DNA of 6,771 nt from Candidatus Peregrinibacteria bacterium (GTDB lineage Bacteria; Patescibacteriota; Gracilibacteria; UBA1369; UBA12463): NCBI GenBank assembly GCA_016215735.1, contig JACRIA010000085.1, forward strand, positions 1-6,771, in the 5' to 3' direction. The notes beneath the pieces are model-generated. The model worked only from the letters and a program-made list of their open reading frames with translations. It was not told the DNA's origin and ran no database searches. Numbering within the stretch: the first letter of the stretch is position 1; each line of letters begins with the position of its first letter. Of this stretch, positions 1 through 4,402 are shown piece after piece. The translations under genes were made by a program, and so were the position numbers.

Positions 1-1
1 A

Positions 2-286
2 ATCGATCCAGCTGAAACTTCGTCAAAATCAAAAATAGTAAAAATAATGCGGGGCATACTCGCTTTTGAAAAAATGGACGCAAAAATTTACGGCTATCGC
101 GCGACCGCGGAATTAAGCGAAATACGCAAACATGGAATCGAAGGAATTATTTTTGGCCCGGCGCAATTATCCCAAGCGCATAAAGAAAATGAATACATGT
201 CGCTTGGTGAATTACGGGCCGGAGAAAGAGTTTTTGCAAAAATTATTCAACACGCCGTCCGCCTGAGGCGGACACAGGCGCTATAA
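2..286 (+). CDS. M20-family metallopeptidase-like protein, C-terminal end (5' end outside window)
   Basis: The frame is open from the left edge to a TAA, so this is the last ~94 residues of a longer protein. The sequence resembles the C-terminal end of the M20 family (ArgE/DapE/CPG2-type amidohydrolases). It contains GIEGIIFGP, then AH, then NEYMSLGEL, matching the family pattern 'Gip-viFGPG...AH..nEyv.i.el' near the C terminus. In that family the AH histidine is a zinc ligand, and the enzymes cut amide bonds of N-acyl amino acids or dipeptides. The usual Asp of the 'sgatDa' segment is not obvious here (GYRATAELSEI), so substrate and activity are open. An internal ATG at 47 is not the start, because homology-like sequence continues upstream of it. 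The last residues (RLRRTQAL) are encoded by a GC palindrome and are probably not part of the ancestral fold. A promoter and an independent gene follow. Confidence 0.72.
   Translation: MDPAETSSKSKIVKIMRGILAFEKMDAKIYGYRATAELSEIRKHGIEGIIFGPAQLSQAHKENEYMSLGELRAGERVFAKIIQHAVRLRRTQAL
257..273. repeat. Perfect short palindrome GTCCGCC-TGA-GGCGGAC
   Basis: Two 7-base arms flank a 3-base loop, inside the last codons of the M20-like gene. No T-run follows, so it is a poor intrinsic terminator. Its core CGCC-nnA-GGCG, followed by CACAGGC (273-279), TATAAAT (282-288) and an A-run, closely resembles 4359-4390 in the leader further down. This suggests a dispersed palindromic repeat that inserted at the gene's 3' end and now encodes its tail. 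Confidence 0.7.
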
Positions 287-293
287 ATTAAAA

Positions 294-322
294 TTGCCGA
301 AGGCAAAACAACATGCTATAAT
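294..322 (+). promoter_or_regulatory. Sigma70-type promoter with extended -10
   Basis: A -35-like TTGCCG (294-299) lies 17 nt from a perfect TATAAT (317-322), and TG at 314-315 gives the extended -10 form TGCTATAAT. The start of transcription would fall near 329, just upstream of the small membrane protein gene. The -35 lies inside a small hairpin, TTGCC-GAA-GGCAA (294-306). Confidence 0.75.
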
Positions 323-346
323 GAACATAATTTAACCCCCAATTTT

Positions 347-520
347 ATGTGCACATGTGGTCTAAAGTGCTGGTACAAAGGAGTCGTCATGATTATCCTT
401 GGCGTGCTCTTTTTACTCGGCACGCTGGGCATAATTGATTTCACGTTCCTTAAATGGTGGCCACTATTCCTGATTGTGTTCGGCCTAAAGATGTTTTTCC
501 CATGCGAATGCAAAAAATAG
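347..520 (+). CDS. Small Cys-tipped membrane protein, LiaI/LiaF-like transmembrane region (DUF5668 type)
   Basis: A 57-residue frame starts at ATG 347 and is too short for most gene callers. It begins with MCTCGLKCWYKG, continues with two hydrophobic stretches around IILGVLFLLGTLGII and WWPLFLIVFGLKMFF, and ends in PCECKK. The pattern 'G-LL-G-lfLlg ... WWPl-LI-fGl' is that of the LiaI/LiaF-like transmembrane region, known in envelope-stress proteins. Here it stands alone with Cys clusters at both ends, which may bind metal or form disulfides (inference). The start is uncertain. The ATG at 389 would give 43 residues and has a strong Shine-Dalgarno (AAAGGAG, 377-383, 5-nt spacer), whereas ATG 347 has none. 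I prefer 347 because the extra N-terminal CxC...C mirrors the C-terminal CxC. The gene has its own promoter upstream and terminator downstream, so it is a one-gene transcript. Confidence 0.72.
   Translation: MCTCGLKCWYKGVVMIILGVLFLLGTLGIIDFTFLKWWPLFLIVFGLKMFFPCECKK
377..383 (+). promoter_or_regulatory. Strong Shine-Dalgarno AAAGGAG for ATG 389
   Basis: AAAGGAG lies 5 nt ahead of an in-frame ATG at 389. It is the clearest ribosome binding site in the window. It supports either an alternative 43-aa product lacking the N-terminal Cys cluster, or a chance match within the codons for Lys-Gly-Val. Confidence 0.5.
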
Positions 521-542
521 CAGATTAAATCTGAATTTCTTT

Positions 543-573
543 AAAAGGCCGCGAACCCTCATGCGGCCTTTTT
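543..573. terminator. Intrinsic terminator
   Basis: A perfect 10-bp stem AAAAGGCCGC / GCGGCCTTTT (543-552 with 563-572) has a 10-nt loop and ends in a run of five T. It follows the stop of the small membrane gene by about 22 nt. The A-run on the left arm would make it work in both directions. Its T-run runs straight into the next promoter's -10 element. Confidence 0.88.
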
Positions 574-581
574 GATATAAT
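573..581 (+). promoter_or_regulatory. Extended -10 promoter (TGATATAAT) for archease-rtcB
   Basis: TG at 573-574, one base, then a perfect TATAAT at 576-581. No convincing -35 is seen at the expected place, which lies in the terminator loop and arm (about 553-558, GAACCC); the extended -10 could compensate. Transcription would start near 588, about 25 nt ahead of the archease ATG. Confidence 0.7.
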
Positions 582-612
582 AGAGGACGGTCGCTTGCAG
601 CGGCACCCTCTT

Positions 613-1038
613 ATGGAAAAGTTTAAATACTTAACACATACAGCTGACGCGAAATTTGTCGCCAAAGGCAGGACGCACGAGAATGTTTTTATGAATTCTG
701 CATACGCGATGTTTAATTTATTGACTGATATAAAACGCGTGCGCGGAAAAACATCTGTAAAAATTTTCCTGAAAAGCAAAACAATTGAAAATCTGCTGAT
801 AGATTTTTTGAACGAACTCTTATTTTTGCTTGAGGTGAAAAATTTCGTGCCGGCAATGAAGGGCCACACAATAAAAATCACGCTTAGACCCGGCGAAGCT
901 GAAATAAAAGGCAGAATTAAGGGCGATAACATCAAAAAATACGAACATCACGGCCATATCAAATCAGCGACGTACAATGAATTTTCTTTTAAAAAAATCC
1001 CGCGAGCCTACAGAGCGCAAATTGTCGTTGATATATAA
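613..1038 (+). CDS. Archease (RtcB activator)
   Basis: Archease is a small metal-binding cofactor that speeds guanylylation and turnover of the RNA ligase RtcB. The 141-aa product has the family marks in order: YLTHTAD (residues 6-12), where Asp12 matches the N-terminal metal ligand; LLIDFLNELLFL (61-72); HGHIKSATY (113-121); and a C-terminal VVDI, whose Asp140 matches the second conserved acidic ligand. Length fits the family. The frame can be extended to a TTG at 595, but ATG 613 gives the usual short N terminus before the YLxHTAD strand, so I use it. There is no clear Shine-Dalgarno. The family usually reads 'TYH' after IKA; here it is TYN (Asn122). rtcB follows after 38 nt on the same strand, confirming the role by context. 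Confidence 0.93.
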   Translation: MEKFKYLTHTADAKFVAKGRTHENVFMNSAYAMFNLLTDIKRVRGKTSVKIFLKSKTIENLLIDFLNELLFLLEVKNFVPAMKGHTIKITLRPGEAEIKGRIKGDNIKKYEHHGHIKSATYNEFSFKKIPRAYRAQIVVDI

Positions 1039-1076
1039 AAAAGTCAAAGCTCAAAACGCAAAAGTCAAAACTGATT
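1039..1076. repeat. Low-complexity AAGTCAAA/GCTCAAAA spacer
   Basis: The gap between archease and rtcB consists of repeated near-identical words: AAAGTCAAA, GCTCAAAAC, AAAAGTCAAAAC. It holds no Shine-Dalgarno and no promoter. The words AAGTCA and AAGCTC recur in the FtsQ-Sbp gap (3676-3691), so both spacers may come from one family of simple intergenic repeats. Confidence 0.55.
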
Positions 1077-2510
1077 ATGGCAAATTACAAAATTGAAAAA
1101 ATATCGGATTTTTTGTATGAAATTCCCGCAGTAGGTGCAATGAAAGTCCCGCTTAGAATTTACGCGTCCGAGCAAACTTTGAAAAAAATGCAGACTGACA
1201 AAAGCATTGAGCAGGGAATGAATGTCGCGTGTCTTCCTGGAATTTATAAATATTCAATTATAATGCCCGACGGTCATCAAGGATACGGTTTCCCAATCGG
1301 TGCGGTCGCGGCTTTTGATATTGAAAACGGAATTATCTCGCCTGGCGGAATTGGATACGACATCAATTGCGGAGTGCGCGTTTTATCAAGCTCTTTGCGG
1401 AAAAGCGATGTGGAGCCGAAAATCACGCAGATTTTGGATAAAATGTTTATGTATATTCCGTGCGGAGTCGGTGAAAAATCACACATCAAACTTAATGATA
1501 CGGAACTCAACAAGGTTTTAAACAAAGGAATCGTATGGGCAGTTCAAAATGGATACGCGGAAGCGTCCGATGCTAGTAAATGCGAAGAAAACGGCTCTAT
1601 GCAAGCTGCGGAAGCAAATTTTATAACACACCATGCTCGCGAGCGCGGAAGATCGCAACTTGGAACATTGGGCGCAGGCAATCATTTTGCCGAAGTACAG
1701 ATTGTTGAAAAAATTTATGACGCGACGGCCGCACAACATTTTGGAATAACCGAAGAAAATCAGATCACTGTAATGATTCACACTGGAAGCCGCGGACTTG
1801 GACACCAGATCTGTACGGATTATTTGCGGATCGCGGAAGAACAGGATTTTGTCCGCTCTTTGCCGGACAGAGAACTGGCATACTTTCCTGCTTCGAGCAA
1901 TAAAGCTCACGAATATTTTGGAGCAATGTGTGCTGCTGCGAATTTCGCGTGGTGCAACAGGCAGGTAATTTCATCGCAAATCCGGCGCGCTTTTATTGAA
2001 ATTTTTGGTCAAATTGAAGGCAAGCTCAACCTCATTTACGATGTCGCGCACAATATCGCGAAAATCGAAACGCATAATATAGACGGCAAGTCCCGCAAAG
2101 TTTATGTCCACCGCAAAGGAGCAACACGCGCTTTTGGGCCGGGACATGCGGAAATTCCAGAAATCTATCGAAAAATCGGCCAGCCGATTCTGATTCCCGG
2201 CAGTATGGGCACAGCGTCTTATATATTAATAGGTACAGATAAAGCTATGGACGACACTTTCGGCAGTACTGCGCACGGCGCAGGCCGCGAAATGAGCCGC
2301 CATGAAGCAATTAAAAAATACAATGCTGATAAACTCTGCAATGAACTCCTCGACCGCCATATTCACATCCGCTCCGCTTCGCGAAAAGGCATCTCAGAAG
2401 AAGCTCCCGCTGCATACAAAAACATTGATGAAATAGTAAAAATTTCGGATATGGCTGGAATCGGAAAAATAGTGGTAAAGCTAAAACCGCTGGGTGTAAT
2501 CAAGGGTTGA
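1077..2510 (+). CDS. rtcB: RtcB RNA ligase (3'-phosphate/5'-OH, GTP-dependent)
   Basis: RtcB joins RNA 2',3'-cyclic-phosphate or 3'-phosphate ends to 5'-OH ends using GTP and Mn2+, in tRNA splicing or RNA repair. The 477-aa product is full length and carries all the expected motifs. GYGFPIGAVAAFD (69-81) is followed by GGIGYDINCGVR with Asp95 and Cys98. GAGNHF has His203, MIHTGSRGLGHQ has His235 and DVAHNIAKIE has His325; these are the metal-binding set. HRKGATRAFGPG (345-356) and GSMGTASYIL (375-384) form the nucleotide pocket. HGAGR starts at His400, the expected guanylylated histidine. The protein ends in the typical LKPLGVIKG. Motif spacing is close to that of the archaeal Pyrococcus enzyme as I recall it (Asp95, Cys98, His203 at identical numbers). 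It starts at ATG 1077 without a Shine-Dalgarno and is probably co-transcribed with archease. No RtcA or RtcR is seen here. Confidence 0.98.
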   Translation: MANYKIEKISDFLYEIPAVGAMKVPLRIYASEQTLKKMQTDKSIEQGMNVACLPGIYKYSIIMPDGHQGYGFPIGAVAAFDIENGIISPGGIGYDINCGVRVLSSSLRKSDVEPKITQILDKMFMYIPCGVGEKSHIKLNDTELNKVLNKGIVWAVQNGYAEASDASKCEENGSMQAAEANFITHHARERGRSQLGTLGAGNHFAEVQIVEKIYDATAAQHFGITEENQITVMIHTGSRGLGHQICTDYLRIAEEQDFVRSLPDRELAYFPASSNKAHEYFGAMCAAANFAWCNRQVISSQIRRAFIEIFGQIEGKLNLIYDVAHNIAKIETHNIDGKSRKVYVHRKGATRAFGPGHAEIPEIYRKIGQPILIPGSMGTASYILIGTDKAMDDTFGSTAHGAGREMSRHEAIKKYNADKLCNELLDRHIHIRSASRKGISEEAPAAYKNIDEIVKISDMAGIGKIVVKLKPLGVIKG

Positions 2511-2560
2511 CAAACCCCCGCCTCTCCCCTAATCTTATGAGGCAAATTTCACAAATTTTT

Positions 2561-2740
2561 ATGTCAAATAAACACGTAAGTCATAAGCACGGAGGCAAAT
2601 CCAATCCAAAAATAAGGCCAAAAAGCACGCAGGGAACGCGCCGCAATAAAGCGCTGTGCCGCGAAAGAAAACAAGTGCTCTGGAAGGAAGTTATGGCTAA
2701 AAAAGCTTCAGCTCTCGCGGAAATTGAACCATCCGCCTGA
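2561..2740 (+). CDS. Small basic hypothetical protein
   Basis: A 59-aa frame begins at ATG 2561. The frame is also open from ATG 2537 and from a TTG at 2507 that overlaps the rtcB stop. I chose 2561 because the sequence becomes strongly charged from there, but no Shine-Dalgarno decides it. The first ~45 residues are very rich in Lys, Arg, His and Asn (HKHGGKSNPKIRPK, GTRRNKALCRERK). The tail is acidic-amphipathic (ASALAEIEPSA). That composition fits an RNA- or ribosome-binding mini-protein, but there is no match I recognise, and the single Cys excludes a bL32/bL36-type zinc finger. It lies 50 nt downstream of rtcB on the same strand, so it could be the third gene of that operon. It may also be a chance open frame. 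Confidence 0.45.
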   Translation: MSNKHVSHKHGGKSNPKIRPKSTQGTRRNKALCRERKQVLWKEVMAKKASALAEIEPSA

Positions 2741-2752
2741 TTCACGCGCTTC

Positions 2753-2761
2753 TGATATAAT
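2753..2761 (+). promoter_or_regulatory. Extended -10 promoter (TGATATAAT) for ftsQ-like gene
   Basis: TG at 2753-2754, one base, TATAAT at 2756-2761; the nine bases are identical to the archease promoter. No recognisable -35 lies 16-18 nt upstream. Predicted transcription start is near 2768, leaving a leader of about 17 nt before ATG 2785. Confidence 0.72.
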
Positions 2762-2784
2762 ACATATTGTTTTAACCAGGCAAT

Positions 2785-3663
2785 ATGTTTTTCAGCAGGC
2801 AAAGAAAAGTTGCTAAACTCGGAAAGCGCTTTGCGTACGGCAAAACTCCTGTTCTCCAAAATCGGCCGGCTATTTTTAAAAAAAAGAAAAATATAATTGA
2901 AAACATCGCGCCGGAACCGAAAAAACTCAAAAAAATTCTTATTATTTTTATCGCGGCCGCTGTCACATTCAGCCTGATTTTTTGGATTTTTTTGTCAGGC
3001 GCCTTCAAAATCAACGAAATCGTAATAGATTATGCGGAATTTCAAAGCCAAAACTCGTTTATAAAAAATTATTTTGATGGGTTTATTGGAAAAAATATTA
3101 TTTTCGCGAAAATTGAGCCGGTCGCTGAAAAAATCAGAACCGAGCATCCGGAATTTGAATCGCTCGTTGTGAAAAAAGATTTTCCGCATAAAATCAGAAT
3201 CGCGTTTTCCGAATATTCTTCAATAATGAATGTCGTGAATTATGTCGGCGCAGGAGTTTATAAATTCATCATCAACGAAGCCGGGTTTGCTTCGCAAAGC
3301 AATATGGAAAATCCAAATCTTCCGTATGTAAAAATCATCACAGATAAGCCGTTTGAAGCCAATTCAATAATAATTCCGCAGGACAAAATACAATACATAA
3401 TCAATGCTGAAAAATACTTCGAAGAAAAATTCAAAATGGCTGTTTTGGACAGCGAATACAAACTTCTGGCGCGCGAACTGCATTTAAGAACTGAAAAATA
3501 TTTCAAGGTAATGCTTGACGCGCAAAGGCCGTATGAAGAGCAATTCTTGAAACTCAAAAAAGCGCTCTCAAAAATCGACATCTATAATACACCGCTGGAA
3601 TATATTGATTTGCGCGTTTACAGCAGTTCCGGGGAAAAAATTATATTCAAAAAAAGAAAATAA
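2785..3663 (+). CDS. ftsQ: FtsQ/DivIB-like cell division protein with POTRA domain
   Basis: FtsQ/DivIB is a single-pass membrane protein of the divisome that bridges early and late division proteins. The 292-aa product has the expected architecture: a basic cytoplasmic N terminus (1-49, many Lys/Arg), one transmembrane helix (about 50-71, ILIIFIAAAV onward), a POTRA-like domain (about 73-143, FKINEIVID ... KDFPHKIRIAFSEYSS) and an extracytoplasmic beta domain. It ends near LEYIDLRVYSSSGEKIIFKKRK, matching the 'yIDLRf' strand of FtsQ. The POTRA strand FPHKIRIAFSE matches the family pattern 'P.ti.i.v.E'. Sequence identity to classical FtsQ would be low, so the call rests on order of parts and on the Sbp-like neighbour. 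There is only a weak AGG ahead of the ATG. Confidence 0.78.
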   Translation: MFFSRQRKVAKLGKRFAYGKTPVLQNRPAIFKKKKNIIENIAPEPKKLKKILIIFIAAAVTFSLIFWIFLSGAFKINEIVIDYAEFQSQNSFIKNYFDGFIGKNIIFAKIEPVAEKIRTEHPEFESLVVKKDFPHKIRIAFSEYSSIMNVVNYVGAGVYKFIINEAGFASQSNMENPNLPYVKIITDKPFEANSIIIPQDKIQYIINAEKYFEEKFKMAVLDSEYKLLARELHLRTEKYFKVMLDAQRPYEEQFLKLKKALSKIDIYNTPLEYIDLRVYSSSGEKIIFKKRK

Positions 3664-3682
3664 GATAAACTCACTCCAAGCT

Positions 3683-3762
3683 CCAAGTCACTCCAACTCA
3701 CTCCAAATAATTACCCAATTTGAAAATTTATTAAAGTTGGATTTTTATTTGGTGTGACTTGG
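3683..3762. repeat. Imperfect inverted repeat in the ftsQ-sbp gap
   Basis: The left arm has CCAAGTCACTCC (3683-3694), a 10-nt partly duplicated insert, and CCAAATAA (3703-3710). The right arm has TTATTTGG (3745-3752) running into GGTGTGACTTGG (3751-3762). The arms pair except for one base and the insert, around an AT-rich centre of about 34 nt. Flanks are simple repeats: CTCC/CTCA words on the left and TGGTTTGG words on the right (3758-3779). It could act as an RNA structure between the two genes or be the remnant of a small palindromic element. Confidence 0.6.
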
Positions 3763-3801
3763 TGGTTTGGTGGTTTGGAATTTTTAATATACAATATAGC
3801 T

Positions 3802-4191
3802 ATGATCTGGGCTTTAATCGGCATTTTAATCGGAGTTGTGATCGGCTTTCAAATCGAATATTCAATCCCGCTTGCTTATACAAAATACACAGCAGTGGTT
3901 TTAATCGGCGTACTTGATGCTCTTTTCGGCGCAATAAGGGCAGAAGCGACCAAAGATCAGTATGACGCGCTAATTTTCATCACAGGCCTGATTTTCAACA
4001 TACTTCTTGCGATAATAATCACTTATCTTGGAGAAAAACTCGGCCTGGACCTCTATCTCGCGGCAACAGTTGTCTTTACATTCAGAATATTTTCAAATGT
4101 CGGCATCACGCGCAGAGCAATGCTTCATAATTTCTTCGAAAAGAAGCGAAAACAAAAGCATGACACTGATGATTCCGAAAATCCGCTTTGA
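3802..4191 (+). CDS. sbp: Sbp-like small basic membrane protein (DUF1290 family)
   Basis: The 129-aa product matches the pattern of Bacillus Sbp (small basic protein, DUF1290). It has an N-terminal hydrophobic helix (2-18), LDALFGAIRA (38-47), a helix with GLIFNILLAIIITYLG (62-77), then GLDLYLAATVVFTFRIF and NVGITRR (81-105). A charged tail follows (FFEKKRKQK). The usual length is about 120 aa. The open frame extends to a GTG at 3754, but the upstream codons read through a simple TGG repeat, so I use ATG 3802. No Shine-Dalgarno is present. A TACAAT at 3790-3795 would put transcription start almost on the ATG (weak). In Bacillus, sbp lies downstream of divIB (ftsQ) and before ftsA; here it follows the FtsQ-like gene directly, supporting both calls. 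Its biochemical function is not established. Confidence 0.85.
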   Translation: MIWALIGILIGVVIGFQIEYSIPLAYTKYTAVVLIGVLDALFGAIRAEATKDQYDALIFITGLIFNILLAIIITYLGEKLGLDLYLAATVVFTFRIFSNVGITRRAMLHNFFEKKRKQKHDTDDSENPL

Positions 4192-4217
4192 CGAAATGCC
4201 TAAAAATCTGGTATAAT
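4188..4217 (+). promoter_or_regulatory. Strong sigma70-type promoter overlapping the sbp stop codon
   Basis: TTGACG (4188-4193, five of six consensus bases) and TATAAT (4212-4217) are separated by 18 nt, with TG at 4209-4210 forming the extended -10 TGGTATAAT. It is the best promoter in the window. The -35 shares bases with the sbp stop TGA (4189-4191). Predicted start near 4224 gives a leader of about 170 nt before the next ATG. Confidence 0.82.
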
Positions 4218-4225
4218 GATTAGAG

Positions 4226-4295
4226 AACACTCGCCTCGCCATGGCGGGGCGAAAATATAAAAATAACACTCGCCCGTAGGGCGAAAATATAAAAA
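4226..4295. repeat. Two tandem copies of a hairpin-plus-A-rich unit
   Basis: AACACTCGCC occurs at 4226-4235 and 4265-4274. The 17-mer GGGCGAAAATATAAAAA occurs exactly at 4247-4263 and 4279-4295. Unit 1 is 39 nt and unit 2 is about 31 nt; the stem is longer in unit 1. The flanks are identical while stem length differs, which suggests duplication followed by change of the stem, or repeated insertion of related elements. Confidence 0.8.
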
Positions 4296-4397
4296 CAAGA
4301 AATATATTGCGCGGCTAGACATAACGGATCCGCGCATAAAAACAAAAATAACAGGCCGCGCCGAAGGCGCACAGGCCCATATAAATAAAAATAAAAA
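4226..4397 (+). promoter_or_regulatory. Structured 5' leader with four successive hairpins
   Basis: Between the promoter and ATG 4398 lie four GC hairpins separated by A-rich single-stranded spacers. H1 is the 20-nt palindrome at 4232-4251, with one G-U pair. H2 is CGCCC-GTA-GGGCG (4271-4283). H3 is TGCGCGG ... CCGCGCA (4308-4336) with a 15-nt loop. H4 is GCGCC-GAA-GGCGC (4358-4370), enclosed by GGCC/GGCC (4354-4357 with 4374-4377). H1 and H2 are tandem copies of one unit. None is followed by a T-run, so these are not ordinary terminators. I recognise no riboswitch class. It may be a regulatory or stabilising leader, or a nest of small palindromic repeats. Confidence 0.65.
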
Positions 4398-4402
4398 ATG
4401 AC
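4383..4402 (+). promoter_or_regulatory. A-rich translation start sequence, copy 1
   Basis: AAATAAAAATAAAAAATGAC includes the start codon of the 180-aa protein and is identical over 20 nt to 4984-5003 at the start of the next gene. There is no Shine-Dalgarno in either. An unstructured A-rich stretch can recruit ribosomes through S1-type contacts (general knowledge; inference here). Confidence 0.7.

Noticed and set aside
294..306. TTGCC-GAA-GGCAA hairpin as terminator of the M20-like gene
   Set aside because: The stem is only 5 bp and is followed on the plus strand by A and C, not T; it also holds the next promoter's -35.
525..935. Long minus-strand frame opposite archease
   Set aside because: The plus strand carries clear archease motifs; the minus frame starts within the terminator region and has no recognisable features.
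1277..1974. Several frames overlapping rtcB on both strands
   Set aside because: They lie wholly inside a full-length, motif-complete RtcB and show no family signal.
2504..2541. TTGACA at the rtcB stop and a small GGGTT-GACA-AACCC hairpin
   Set aside because: No acceptable -10 lies 16-18 nt downstream (TAATCT at best), and the 5-bp stem has no T-run, so neither a promoter nor a terminator can be supported.
4226..4295. CRISPR-like array
   Set aside because: Only two repeat units of unequal length with no unique spacers of constant size; they are hairpin units in a leader.
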